From: Pseudomonas sp. Choline-02u-1
GTDB lineage: Bacteria; Pseudomonadota; Gammaproteobacteria; Pseudomonadales; Pseudomonadaceae
Direction of reading: 5' to 3'
NCBI RefSeq assembly: GCF_002836515.1
Contig: NZ_PJBC01000059.1
Coordinates: 168,372 to 232,371, forward strand
Length of the DNA stretch: 64,000 nt
The translations under genes and the position numbers were made by a program. Below, piece by piece: positions 46,275 to 55,665 of this stretch. Positions within the stretch are counted from its first letter, which is position 1. Every line of letters starts with the position of its first letter. The notes beneath the pieces are model-generated. The model saw nothing but the letters and a program-made list of their open reading frames with translations, was not told the DNA's origin and ran no database searches.

Positions 46275-46278
46275 CAGC

Positions 46279-46357
46279 AGCGGCAAGCTGCAAGCTACAA
46301 GCGCCAAGACAAAGCGGTTCGGCTTTACTGGCAGCTTGCAGCTTGAGGCTTGCCGCT
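46279..46357. repeat. Inverted repeat between hom and thrC
   Basis: AGCGGCAAGCTGCAAGCTAC faces GCAGCTTGAGGCTTGCCGCT. A third dispersed-repeat type in the window, with an AAGCTGCAAGCT core; it fills the hom-thrC gap. Confidence 0.8.
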
Positions 46358-46377
46358 CAAACCAAAGGTTTGCCCTT

Positions 46378-47787
46378 ATGCGTTATATCAGTACTCGCGG
46401 CCAGGCCCCGGCCCTGAATTTCGAAGAGGTCCTGCTGGCTGGTCTGGCGACCGACGGCGGTTTGTACGTCCCGGAAAACCTGCCACGTTTCACTCAGGAA
46501 GAAATTGCTTCCTGGGCTGGCCTGCCGTATCACGAGCTGGCCTTCCGGGTAATGCGCCCGTTCGTCACCGGCAGCATTCCCGACGCCGATTTCAAGAAAA
46601 TCCTCGAAGAAACCTACGGTGTGTTTGCCCACAGCGCTGTGGCGCCACTGCGTCAGTTGAATGGCAATGAGTGGGTGCTGGAGCTGTTCCACGGTCCGAC
46701 CCTGGCGTTCAAGGATTTCGCCCTGCAACTGCTCGGTCGTCTGCTCGACTACGTGCTGGAAAAGCGCGGCGAGCGTGTGGTGATCGTTGGCGCCACGTCC
46801 GGCGACACCGGCTCGGCAGCCATCGAGGGCTGCAAGCATTGCGAAAACGTCGACATTTTCATCCTGCACCCGCATCAGCGAGTGTCGGAAGTACAGCGTC
46901 GGCAGATGACGACGATCTTCGGCGAGAACATCCACAACCTCGCCATCGAAGGCAACTTCGATGACTGCCAGGAAATGGTCAAGAACAGCTTCGCCGACCA
47001 AAGCTTCCTCAAGGGTACGCGTCTGGTGGCGGTGAATTCGATCAACTGGGCGCGGATCATGGCTCAGATCGTCTACTACTTCCACGCCTCGCTGCAGTTG
47101 GGCGGGCCGGCGCGTTCTGTGTCGTTCTCGGTGCCGACCGGCAACTTCGGCGACATCTTCGCTGGTTACCTGGCGCGCAACATGGGTCTGCCAATCAACC
47201 AGTTGATCGTCGCCACCAACCGCAACGACATCCTGCACCGCTTCATGAGCGGCAACCAGTACGTCAAGGAAACCCTGCACGCGACCTTGTCGCCGTCGAT
47301 GGACATCATGGTTTCGTCGAACTTCGAGCGCCTGCTGTTCGACCTTCACGGTCGCAACGGTGCGGCGATTACCGGCCTGATGGACGCGTTCAAAAAGGAT
47401 GGCAGCTTCAGCGTCGAACAAGAGCGCTGGACCGAAGCGCGCAAACTGTTCGACTCGCTGGCAGTGGACGATGCGCAGACTTGCGAAACCATCGCCGAGG
47501 TCTACGAGCAGAGCGGTGAAGTCCTTGATCCGCACACCGCCATCGGCGTGAAAGCCGCGCGCGAATGCCGTCGTAGTCTGGACATCCCGATGGTGATTCT
47601 GGGCACTGCCCACCCGGTCAAGTTTCCTGAGGCAGTGGAGAAAGCAGGTGTAGGAAAAGCGCTCGAACTGCCTGCACATCTTTCTGATTTGTTTGAGCGA
47701 AACGAGCGCTGCACGGTTCTGCCAAACGACCTTAAAGCCGTGCAAGCCTTTGTCAGCCAGCATGGCAACCGCGGCAAGCCCCTGTAA
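46378..47787 (+). CDS. thrC: Threonine synthase
   Basis: Pyridoxal-phosphate enzyme converting O-phosphohomoserine to threonine. The PLP lysine is in GPTLAFKDFALQ; GATSGDTGSAAIEGCKHCEN and VPTGNFGDIFAGY bind the phosphate. I chose ATG 46378 (MRYISTRGQ, 469 residues); the earlier frame lies in the repeat. A terminator follows. Confidence 0.97.
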   Translation: MRYISTRGQAPALNFEEVLLAGLATDGGLYVPENLPRFTQEEIASWAGLPYHELAFRVMRPFVTGSIPDADFKKILEETYGVFAHSAVAPLRQLNGNEWVLELFHGPTLAFKDFALQLLGRLLDYVLEKRGERVVIVGATSGDTGSAAIEGCKHCENVDIFILHPHQRVSEVQRRQMTTIFGENIHNLAIEGNFDDCQEMVKNSFADQSFLKGTRLVAVNSINWARIMAQIVYYFHASLQLGGPARSVSFSVPTGNFGDIFAGYLARNMGLPINQLIVATNRNDILHRFMSGNQYVKETLHATLSPSMDIMVSSNFERLLFDLHGRNGAAITGLMDAFKKDGSFSVEQERWTEARKLFDSLAVDDAQTCETIAEVYEQSGEVLDPHTAIGVKAARECRRSLDIPMVILGTAHPVKFPEAVEKAGVGKALELPAHLSDLFERNERCTVLPNDLKAVQAFVSQHGNRGKPL

Positions 47788-47811
47788 GCCCATAAAAGCT
47801 GTCACATTTTG

Positions 47812-47838
47812 AAGCCCGTCTCCTGACGGGCTTTTTTG
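47812..47838 (+). terminator. Rho-independent terminator after thrC
   Basis: AGCCCGTC and GACGGGCT form the stem, followed by a T run. Confidence 0.85.
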
Positions 47839-47907
47839 TTTCTGCTGCCACACTGCTCGGGTTTTCACCCACGAAGGAGGGGTGAGTCGATCACGAAGGA
47901 AATGGCA

Positions 47908-49281
47908 ATGCTGTTTTACAGAGGTTTGAAACCGGCGCTGGGCTGGTTGTTTATGTTGGCGCTGCTGGGATGGATGCACAGCGGCGTGGCAGCGCAAATG
48001 GTACGCGATCAGACGAATGCGTCCGTCAATGTGCAGCCTGTCGAACTCGACGCACGCGAGCGTCAATGGCTTCGCGAAAACCCGAAGGTGACGGTGGCGT
48101 CGGTGCAGTATCCGCTGTATCTGTTTCAGGACGAGCACGGGCAATGGAGCGGTCTGAACAATGATGTGCTCAAGCGTGTCACTGCGATGACCGGGCTGCA
48201 ATTCGAGCATCAGGAATCCTTTTCCACCAATCACATGCTCGAACGTCTGCAAAGTGGGGTCGCGGACATCAGTACAACCTTGGCCATGAGCGATGATCGC
48301 AAGCTGTTCCTTGATTTCAGCCATGCGTTCGGCGGGGCGGGCTGGGTGTTCGTCGGGCACGCCAGCGCGCCGAGTGTGGAATCTTTCGAACAATTGGCGA
48401 AACGTGTTGTGGTGCTGCCGGCCCGGCATGCGCTCGAAGATGTGATCCGGCGTGACTATCCGTCGATTGAAATTCTTTCTGTAAAAACTTATGCCGAAGC
48501 GCGAGCGTTGGTCGAGAGTGGTGAAGCCTATGCCACGATCGAAAACGAAATCGGCGCGCAGCTCTATCCGTTGGGCATGCTCAAAGTCGGTGGCTTGGTG
48601 GAGGGCAAGTGGGAAGCCGATCATCTGGCTGTACGAAAGGGCATGCCAGAGTTGCTGAGTATTCTCAACAAGGCGCTGGAAGCTTTCCCGGCCGCTGAGT
48701 TGCGAGCGATCCGACTCAAATGGCTCGAAGGTATTTCGCCGGCACCCGTCCCATCGATCTGGCAGCAGTTGGTCGGGTGGGGATGCTGGGCAATGGGGGG
48801 TATTGGCGTTTTCGGAATGCTGTCGTTGGTGTGGAACAGACGCTTGGCGGCAGTGATCAAGTTGCGCTGTGAAGCAGAAAAGGAATTGGGTGATCAGTTG
48901 GCTTTTCAGCACGCCCTGATTGATTCCATGCCGGATCCGGTGTTCGTGCGCGATCTGCAGGGACGCCTGATCATCTGCAACCGCAGCTACGAAGAGGCGC
49001 TGTCGGTGCGCCTGGATCAGATGCAGGGGCGTTTGCTGATCGAGGTCGACGCGCTGCCTGAAAGTACCGCGCGGATGCTGCACGACGAGTATGTCTCGCA
49101 GTTGCAAACGCGCAAGTCGCGCTTCAGTAAGCGCGAGTTGCTATTCAATGGCGGGCCACGTGAGATCTATCACTGGACGGTGCCGTTTTACAGCGGTGAC
49201 GGCAAACTGCGCGGCTTGTTGGGTGGCTGGACCGACATCACCCAGCGTCGGACCGAGAGCGGCTGCCGATGTCTGCATTAA
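47908..49281 (+). CDS. BvgS-like sensor without kinase domain
   Basis: 457 residues from ATG 47908, with AAGGA 7 bp upstream. Signal peptide or N-terminal anchor (about 1-30), one family-3 solute-binding domain (about 45-270, LRENPKVTVASVQYPLY), a membrane segment (about 288-312), and a PAS domain (about 335-445, HALIDSMPDPVFVRDLQGRL) ending LLGGWTDITQRR. In BvgS-type hybrid kinases a HisKA/HATPase block follows this point. Here only nine residues follow and the frame stops. No kinase motif is found in the next 120 bp. It is either a deletion remnant or a natural kinase-less sensor. Confidence 0.75.
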   Translation: MLFYRGLKPALGWLFMLALLGWMHSGVAAQMVRDQTNASVNVQPVELDARERQWLRENPKVTVASVQYPLYLFQDEHGQWSGLNNDVLKRVTAMTGLQFEHQESFSTNHMLERLQSGVADISTTLAMSDDRKLFLDFSHAFGGAGWVFVGHASAPSVESFEQLAKRVVVLPARHALEDVIRRDYPSIEILSVKTYAEARALVESGEAYATIENEIGAQLYPLGMLKVGGLVEGKWEADHLAVRKGMPELLSILNKALEAFPAAELRAIRLKWLEGISPAPVPSIWQQLVGWGCWAMGGIGVFGMLSLVWNRRLAAVIKLRCEAEKELGDQLAFQHALIDSMPDPVFVRDLQGRLIICNRSYEEALSVRLDQMQGRLLIEVDALPESTARMLHDEYVSQLQTRKSRFSKRELLFNGGPREIYHWTVPFYSGDGKLRGLLGGWTDITQRRTESGCRCLH

Positions 49282-49398
49282 AGAAGGGAAATGTCCTGCA
49301 AGACGCGGCTACTTTTCTGATGGGAGGCTTAAGACGCCTGGCCTAGAGTGAACGATAACTGCGGTGAGAGTCCGCGATGATCGCTTCAGAGGTCGCCC

Positions 49399-49806
49399 AT
49401 GCGCTCGCTTAAAGTCCTGATTCTTGAACCCAACCCGTTCCAACTGATGGCATTGCATCAAATGCTCAATGCCATTGGCATCTACGACGTTTTGACGGCG
49501 CCTTCGCTTGCCTCAGCCTTGTGTTCATTAGGGCATCGCGGCGCAGTTGATATTGCCATCTGCGATCCGCAGCTCAAGGGTGGCGATGGACTGGCTTTGA
49601 TTCATCACCTGGCGGCGCACCATGAGGCCCGTGCGCTGATTCTGCTGGGCTCGGTCGCGCAGAGCTTGTTGAGTGATCTGGAACCGGTACTTTGCCAACA
49701 ACGCCTGCGCCTGCTGGGACGGCTGCAAACGCCGGTCTCGGCAGTGTTGATGAGAGCTCTGCTCGACAGCTATCTGATCACGTCGCAAGCACTTGTCGAG
49801 GCCTGA
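49399..49806 (+). CDS. Degenerate CheY-like receiver protein
   Basis: 135 residues, one receiver-like domain. VLILEPNPFQLMALHQML gives one acidic residue where two are usual. The phospho-acceptor is likely the aspartate of AICDPQLKGGDG. The lysine of the usual KP motif is replaced (GRLQTPVS). No output domain. It lies 117 bp after the kinase-less sensor, and could be what remains of a larger sensor/regulator pair. Phosphorylation is doubtful. Confidence 0.68.
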   Translation: MRSLKVLILEPNPFQLMALHQMLNAIGIYDVLTAPSLASALCSLGHRGAVDIAICDPQLKGGDGLALIHHLAAHHEARALILLGSVAQSLLSDLEPVLCQQRLRLLGRLQTPVSAVLMRALLDSYLITSQALVEA

Positions 49807-49968
49807 AACCGGCGGTTGTTTTTCTGTCATCTTCGCCGTGCATGCTTTGTCAGACGCGGACCCGCAAGGTCGGGACGCGACAGGCAGAACTTTCTTCTCG
49901 GGCCGGTGGTCATTTAATGTGAACACGCCCCAGGCACTGTGTTTTCGGACTATTGAGTGGAGATCGAG

Positions 49969-50250
49969 ATGGAAAGTATCAGTCTATTGCTCGGTGAGGC
50001 TCTGAGCCCGTATCAGGTGACGCTGACCCCGCGCGGCAGCCATGGTGAATGTCTGGTGACGCTGAAGAACAGCAGCGGCGCCATTGTGGTGGAACGCGAA
50101 TTCAATCAGGCCCAGTTGAGCGACAAGCGCTTGCTGACCGACGTGGTGGACGGCCTGCACCGTGACGTGATGATCGCCGAAGGACGGCTGGAACCCTGCG
50201 TCATTGCGGCGTTGCGCAACGCCGCTCTGGACAAGCGTCCGGCCCTGTAA
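49969..50250 (+). CDS. DUF3509 small protein
   Basis: 93 residues from ATG 49969 (MESISLLLGEALSPYQVTLT), with GGAG at 49959-49962 six bases upstream. This is the DUF3509 family, small Pseudomonas proteins of unknown function. A terminator lies downstream. Confidence 0.8.
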   Translation: MESISLLLGEALSPYQVTLTPRGSHGECLVTLKNSSGAIVVEREFNQAQLSDKRLLTDVVDGLHRDVMIAEGRLEPCVIAALRNAALDKRPAL

Positions 50251-50375
50251 AGATGAAATATCTTTTGTGGGAACCTTCCTGCATTCCTGTCAGTCAGACC
50301 CCATAACAGCGAGATCAAGCATTGTGCTCCGGTGCTTGTCGCTTGCTGCTACGGGTCTCGAAGCAGACCCCGTTT

Positions 50376-50413
50376 AACCCCGAGTCGTCTCCCCACTTCT
50401 CGGGGTTTCTTTT
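50376..50413 (+). terminator. Terminator after the DUF3509 gene
   Basis: AACCCCGAG pairs with CTCGGGGTT, followed by TCTTTT. A second small stem (GGGTCTCGAAGCAGACCC, about 50353-50370) precedes it. Confidence 0.7.
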
Positions 50414-50472
50414 GCCCGTCGTTTGCTCAATGCGCGGCTTGTTGCTCGAAAAAGCGAAGCGCCCGGTGGTGC

Positions 50473-51672
50473 TCAAATGGCCCCGTCTTCACGCAGCCGA
50501 GCGATTTGCGCCGCGTCGTAGCCCAGATCGCCAAGCACCTGCGCATTGTGTTCGCCAAGCTGCGGTCCGACCCACTCGGACGCGCCCGGTGTTTCGGACA
50601 GTTTCGGCACGATGCCGGGCATCTTGAAATCCTTGCCGTCCGGCAGCTTGGCATGGAGGAACATTTCCCGCGCCAGGTATTGCGGATCGCTGAACATGTC
50701 TTCGGCGCTGAAGATCCTGCTGACCGGCACATCGGCCTGGTTGAGCCGGTCGAGTACAGTTTGCAGTGGCAGCGAATTGACCCAGCGATCTATCACGCCA
50801 TACAACTCGTCACGGCGACTGTCGCGGCCGTCATTGCTGGCCAGCGCAGGGTCATTGGCAAGATCTTCGCGGCCAATCACGAGCATGAAGCGTTTGAAGA
50901 TTGCATCACCATTGGCGCCGATCTGCACATGTTTGCCGTCGGCGCTGGTGTGGATCGAGGAGGGCGTGATACCCGGCATGATGTTGCCGCTGCGCTCGCG
51001 GATGAAACCGAAGACGTCGAACTCCGGCACCATGCTTTCCATCATGGCGAAAATGGCTTCATACAGGGCAACGTCGACCACTTGGCCGTGTCCACCATTG
51101 ACCTCGCGATGACGCAGCGCCATCAGCGCGCCGATCACGCCCCACAGCGCGGCAATCGAATCGCCGATGGAAATCCCGGTGCGCACCGGGGGCCGATCCT
51201 CGAAACCGGTGATGTAACGCAAGCCGCCCATGGATTCGCCAACCGCGCCGAAGCCTGGCTGATCCTTCATCGGCCCGGTCTGACCGAAACCGGACAAGCG
51301 CACCATCACCAGTTTCGGGTTGAGTGCGTGCAGGGTTTCCCAGCTCAGACCGAGTTTTTCCAGTACGCCGGGGCGGAAATTCTCGATGAGGATGTCGGCT
51401 TCGCCCAGCAGTTGTTTCAGGATCGCCAAACCGTCAGGGTGTTTGAGGTTCAGGGTCAGGGACTTTTTGTTGCGTGCCTGAACGAACCACCAGAGGGAGG
51501 TGCCTTCGTACAACTTGCGCCACTTGCGCAGAGGATCGCCGCCGTCCGGCGATTCGATCTTGATCACTTCGGCGCCGAATTCGCCGCAAATGCGCGAGGC
51601 AAACGGCCCGGCGATCAGCGTACCCAATTCAATGACTTTCAGACCCGAGAGCGGTTTGCTGGTAAACGGCAT
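50473..51672 (-). CDS. CaiB/BaiF-family CoA-transferase
   Basis: 399 residues, family III CoA-transferase, moving CoA between carboxylic acids. LSGLKVIELGTLIAGPFASR at the N-terminus and the catalytic aspartate region GISIGDSIAALWGVIGAL are typical. Substrate unknown; no acyl-CoA dehydrogenase or regulator is adjacent. It is monocistronic. Confidence 0.9.
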   Translation of the reverse strand: MPFTSKPLSGLKVIELGTLIAGPFASRICGEFGAEVIKIESPDGGDPLRKWRKLYEGTSLWWFVQARNKKSLTLNLKHPDGLAILKQLLGEADILIENFRPGVLEKLGLSWETLHALNPKLVMVRLSGFGQTGPMKDQPGFGAVGESMGGLRYITGFEDRPPVRTGISIGDSIAALWGVIGALMALRHREVNGGHGQVVDVALYEAIFAMMESMVPEFDVFGFIRERSGNIMPGITPSSIHTSADGKHVQIGANGDAIFKRFMLVIGREDLANDPALASNDGRDSRRDELYGVIDRWVNSLPLQTVLDRLNQADVPVSRIFSAEDMFSDPQYLAREMFLHAKLPDGKDFKMPGIVPKLSETPGASEWVGPQLGEHNAQVLGDLGYDAAQIARLREDGAI

Positions 51673-51818
51673 GCGAAATCCTGTAGGACAAGGCTGAGCG
51701 GATACAGGGTTTTAACATAGCCGACGGTCAGACGCCGCAGCTTGATTGCCATCAATTCGATGATTGCCTGTGGCATCGGTTAGACTTGCCGACTTTCCTC
51801 GTATCAAGAAGCCCGTTC

Positions 51819-52361
51819 ATGGCCCAGCCGTCCACTACCTACAAATTTGAACTGAACCTCACCGACCTCGACCGCAGCGTCTACGAGAGCGTCAAGCAGA
51901 CTATCGCCCGTCATCCTTCGGAGACCGAAGAGCGCATGACCGTGCGGCTGCTGGCCTACGCGCTCTGGTACAACGAGCAGCTGTCGTTCGGCCGTGGTCT
52001 GTCAGACGTGGATGAACCGGCCTTGTGGGAAAAGAGCCTGGACGACCGTGTTCTGCACTGGATTGAAGTCGGCCAGCCGGATGCCGATCGCCTGACCTGG
52101 TGCTCGCGCCGCACCGAACGCACCAGCCTGCTGGCCTACGGCAGCCTGCGCGTATGGGAAACCAAGGTGATCCCGGCGATCAAGAACCTGAAAAACGTCA
52201 ACATCGCAGCCGTTCCGCAAGAAGTGCTGGAGACCCTGGCCAAGGACATGCCGCGTGTCATCAAGTGGGACGTGATGATCAGCGAAGGCACAATCTTCGT
52301 CACCGACGACCGCGGCCAACACGAAGTCCAGTTGCAATGGCTGCAAGGTGAGCGCGGCTGA
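51819..52361 (+). CDS. YaeQ-family protein
   Basis: 180 residues. STTYKFELNLTDLDRSVYES and LTWCSRRTERTSLLAYGS identify YaeQ, which has a PD-(D/E)XK nuclease-like fold in structures. Cellular role not settled. I chose ATG 51819 (MAQPSTTYK). It precedes recJ by 54 bp and may share its transcript. Confidence 0.92.
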   Translation: MAQPSTTYKFELNLTDLDRSVYESVKQTIARHPSETEERMTVRLLAYALWYNEQLSFGRGLSDVDEPALWEKSLDDRVLHWIEVGQPDADRLTWCSRRTERTSLLAYGSLRVWETKVIPAIKNLKNVNIAAVPQEVLETLAKDMPRVIKWDVMISEGTIFVTDDRGQHEVQLQWLQGERG

Positions 52362-52415
52362 GTTCGCGAAACCGCTGATATTTCCCACGAATCAAAGAGA
52401 AGCCTCCGTCGCCCC

Positions 52416-54125
52416 ATGCGTATCGAACCTCGTCAACTGCCTGCAACGCTGCCTTTCCTCGGTGATCTGCCGCCCCTGCTGACCCGCCTGTATGCGGCGC
52501 GGGGCGTGCTGTCGGAGGCGGAGCTGGACAAGAGTCTGGCGCGCTTGATTCCGTTCCAGCAGCTCAAAGGCATCGACGCGGCGGTAGCCCTGCTGGTGAC
52601 GGCACTGGAGCAACGCCAGCGCATTCTCATTGTTGGCGACTTCGACGCAGACGGCGCCACTGCCAGCACCGTGGGTGTCCTCGGCCTGCGCCTGCTGGGC
52701 GCGGCGCACGTCGATTATCTGGTGCCGAACCGTTTCGAATACGGCTATGGCCTGACGCCGGAAATCGTCGAAGTCGCGCTGACCCGCGAACCGCAACTAT
52801 TGATCACCGTCGACAATGGTATTTCCAGTGTCGAAGGCGTCGCGGCGGCCAAGCGTGCCGGACTGAAAGTATTGATCACTGACCACCACTTGCCCGGCGA
52901 CGAACTGCCGCAAGCCGATGCGCTGGTCAACCCGAACCAGCCGGGCTGCGAATTTCCGAGCAAGGCGCTGGCCGGCGTCGGGGTGATTTTCTATGTTCTG
53001 ATGGCATTGCGCGCGCGCCTGCGCAGCCTCGGCTGGTACGAGAGCAAGCCGCAACCGAACATCGGCGAACTGCTTGATCTGGTGGCCCTGGGCAGCGTCG
53101 CCGATGTGGTGCCGCTGGACGCCAACAACCGCATTCTGGTGCATCAGGGGCTCGAGCGAATTCGGGCCGGCCGGGCGCGACCGGGGATCAAAGCGATACT
53201 GGAAGTGGCCAAGCGTGACGCGGCGCGGATCACTTCCACCGACCTGGGCTTCATCGTCGGCCCGCGCCTGAACGCCGCCGGGCGTCTGGACGACATGAGC
53301 CTGGGCATCGAATGCCTGCTCACTGCCGATGCCAATCGGGCCCGGGAAATGGCCGCGCAACTGGACGGCATGAACCAGGATCGCAAATCCATCGAGCAGG
53401 GCATGCAGCGTGAAGCACTGGCGCAGCTCAAGGACTTGCCGGTGGAGTCGATGCCGTTTGGTCTGTGCCTGTTCGATCCGGAGTGGCACCAGGGTGTGAT
53501 CGGCATCCTTGCCTCGCGCATGAAAGAGCGCTATTTCCGCCCGACCATTGCGTTCGCCGATGCCGGTGATGGCTTGCTCAAGGGCTCCGGACGCTCTGTG
53601 CAGGGCTTTCATATTCGCGATGCGCTGAGCGTCGTCGCGGCGCAGCATCCAAATCTGATCGCCAAGTACGGTGGCCACGCGATGGCGGCCGGACTGACCT
53701 TGCCGCAGGAGAATTTTGCGCTGTTCGCCGAGGCATTCGACGCTGAGGTGCGTAGGCAACTTCGCGAAGAAGACCTCACCGGGCGCATGTTGTCGGATGG
53801 CACGCTCGCCGTCGAAGAATTCCACCTGGAACTGGCCCGCGCCTTGCGCCATGCCGGGCCTTGGGGGCAACACTTCCCGGAGCCGCTGTTTCACGGTGTG
53901 TTTCAATTGGTCGAGCAGCGCGTGGTCGGCGAGCGGCATCTGAAAGTGGTACTCAAAAGCGAATGCGGTTCGGTGAAGCTCGATGGCATCGCGTTTGGCA
54001 TTGATCGCGATGTGTGGCCGAACCCGACGATCCAGTGGGTTGAACTGGCTTACAAGCTCGACGTTAACGAGTTTCGCGGCAACGAGACTGTGCAGTTGAT
54101 GATTGCCCACATCGAACCGCGCTGA
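52416..54125 (+). CDS. recJ: Single-strand exonuclease RecJ
   Basis: 5'-3' single-strand DNA exonuclease of the RecFOR pathway and mismatch repair. DHH-family motifs GDFDADGATA (74-83), VDNGIS, TDHHLPGDELP and GGHAMAAGL are all present, with the DHHA1 domain and OB-fold behind. 569 residues, full length. Confidence 0.96.
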   Translation: MRIEPRQLPATLPFLGDLPPLLTRLYAARGVLSEAELDKSLARLIPFQQLKGIDAAVALLVTALEQRQRILIVGDFDADGATASTVGVLGLRLLGAAHVDYLVPNRFEYGYGLTPEIVEVALTREPQLLITVDNGISSVEGVAAAKRAGLKVLITDHHLPGDELPQADALVNPNQPGCEFPSKALAGVGVIFYVLMALRARLRSLGWYESKPQPNIGELLDLVALGSVADVVPLDANNRILVHQGLERIRAGRARPGIKAILEVAKRDAARITSTDLGFIVGPRLNAAGRLDDMSLGIECLLTADANRAREMAAQLDGMNQDRKSIEQGMQREALAQLKDLPVESMPFGLCLFDPEWHQGVIGILASRMKERYFRPTIAFADAGDGLLKGSGRSVQGFHIRDALSVVAAQHPNLIAKYGGHAMAAGLTLPQENFALFAEAFDAEVRRQLREEDLTGRMLSDGTLAVEEFHLELARALRHAGPWGQHFPEPLFHGVFQLVEQRVVGERHLKVVLKSECGSVKLDGIAFGIDRDVWPNPTIQWVELAYKLDVNEFRGNETVQLMIAHIEPR

Positions 54126-54126
54126 A

Positions 54127-54210
54127 GATCAAAAGGTCGCAGCCTTCGGCCGCTCCTGCAGGGAATCGCATTTTCTATGCTGGAGCTGCCCGAAGGCTGC
54201 GATCTTTTCT
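54127..54210. repeat. REP pair after recJ
   Basis: Inverted copies of the TAGGAGCTGCCGAAGG family with small changes (CTGGAGCTGCCCGAAGG in the right copy). The rest of the 256-bp gap to the next gene shows no gene. Confidence 0.82.
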
Positions 54211-54381
54211 GGAACCCCTCGAGATCCCCCATTGTCGACTAGGCTCTAAGCACTGCTTGATTGGCCTTGTGACGTCTTGTCGAATTTTGCCCGCGGGGGC
54301 GGGTGTTGCACCCTTTTTCTGTCACTCGTCGACTTTTCAAACAGAACCCTGGAGCCTGCCCACTGATTCGAGAGGTGCCCC

Positions 54382-55488
54382 ATGAGTCTGCTGCTTGAAC
54401 CTTTTACCCTTCGCCAACTGACCTTGCCCAACCGCATCGCCGTGTCGCCGATGTGCCAGTACTCCAGCGTCGACGGCCTGGCCAACGACTGGCATCTGGT
54501 GCACTTGGGCAGCCGCGCGGTGGGTGGTGCCGGTCTGGTGTTTACCGAAGCCACGGCGGTTACCGCTGACGGGCGCATCACTGCCGAAGACCTCGGTTTG
54601 TGGAACGACGAACAGATCGCGCCGCTGCAACGCATCACCCGTTTCATCACCGCTCAAGGCGCGGTCGCCGGTATTCAACTGGCCCACGCCGGGCGTAAGG
54701 CCAGCACCCATCGGCCGTGGATCGGCAAGCATGGCAGCGTCAAACCGGAAGATGGCGGCTGGACCCCGGTCGGGCCATCACCGATTGCCTTCGACCCGCA
54801 GCACACGCAACCGAAGCAGCTGGATGAAGGGCAGATCGCCGAAGTGATTCAGGCCTTCGTCGATGCGGCCAAACGTGCGCTGACGGCGGGTTTCAGCGTG
54901 GTTGAGGTGCATGCCGCGCACGGCTATCTGCTGCATCAGTTTCTTTCGCCGCTGAGCAATCAACGCCGCGATCAATATGGTGGCTCGTTCGAGAATCGTA
55001 TCCGTCTGGTGCTGCAAGTCACTGAAGCGGTGAGGGCGGTGTGGCCCGAGCAATTGCCTGTATTCGTTCGCGTCTCGGCGACCGATTGGGTGGAAGATGG
55101 CTGGAATCCGGATGAGACCGTCGAGCTTGCGCGTCGCCTTCATACGCTGGGCGCCGATCTTATTGACGTGTCTTCAGGAGGGACCGCTGCAAACGCGGAA
55201 ATCCCGGTTGGGCCCGGTTATCAGACGCGCTTCGCCGAACGTGTACGCAAAGAGTCAGGCATTGCCACCGGCACCGTCGGAATGATTACCGAGCCTGCGC
55301 AGGCCGAACACATTTTGCGCACTTGCCAGGCCGATATCATCTTCCTCGCTCGCGAGCTGCTGCGTGATCCGTACTGGCCGCTGCATGCCGACGATGATCT
55401 GGGCGGGCGCAAAGCGGTGTGGCCGGCGCAGTATCAGCGGGCGACGCATCGGGATCAGCCGATTCATGAATCGGATATGCGGGATTGA
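54382..55488 (+). CDS. XenA/YqjM-like old yellow enzyme
   Basis: 368-residue FMN-dependent NADPH oxidoreductase. PNRIAVSPMCQYSS puts the redox-tuning cysteine at 25, as in XenA and YqjM. HAAHGYLLHQFLSP gives the substrate-binding residues and FLARELLRDPYWP the C-terminal motif. Acts on alpha,beta-unsaturated carbonyls and nitro compounds in relatives; the natural substrate is unknown. Confidence 0.92.
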   Translation: MSLLLEPFTLRQLTLPNRIAVSPMCQYSSVDGLANDWHLVHLGSRAVGGAGLVFTEATAVTADGRITAEDLGLWNDEQIAPLQRITRFITAQGAVAGIQLAHAGRKASTHRPWIGKHGSVKPEDGGWTPVGPSPIAFDPQHTQPKQLDEGQIAEVIQAFVDAAKRALTAGFSVVEVHAAHGYLLHQFLSPLSNQRRDQYGGSFENRIRLVLQVTEAVRAVWPEQLPVFVRVSATDWVEDGWNPDETVELARRLHTLGADLIDVSSGGTAANAEIPVGPGYQTRFAERVRKESGIATGTVGMITEPAQAEHILRTCQADIIFLARELLRDPYWPLHADDDLGGRKAVWPAQYQRATHRDQPIHESDMRD

Positions 55489-55504
55489 CTGAAGGCTGGA
55501 AAGC

Positions 55505-55536
55505 AAAGCCCCGAGCCAGTGATGGTCGGGGCTTTT
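55505..55536 (+). terminator. Terminator after the old yellow enzyme
   Basis: AAAGCCCCGA pairs with TCGGGGCTTT, followed by T bases. Confidence 0.75.
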
Positions 55537-55572
55537 GTGTGCTCGAGTGTTTTGTATTGCCTGAGCAGGCCT

Positions 55573-55640
55573 CTTCGCGAGCACGCCCGCTCCCCACAGG
55601 AATACAAATTCCAATTGTGGGAGCGAGCCTGCTCGCGAAT
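55573..55640. repeat. REP pair, GTGGGAGCGGG family variant
   Basis: TTCGCGAGCACGCCCGCTCC faces GTGGGAGCGAGCCTGCTCGC. Both arms carry variants of the usual core. It lies between convergent genes. Confidence 0.8.
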
Positions 55641-55665
55641 GGCGCCTGAGCTGGGCTTCAAGTCC

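Noticed and set aside
46357..49107. A 916-residue minus-strand open frame across thrC and the sensor gene
   Set aside because: It runs antisense through two real genes and a terminator, with no ribosome-binding site or family motif.
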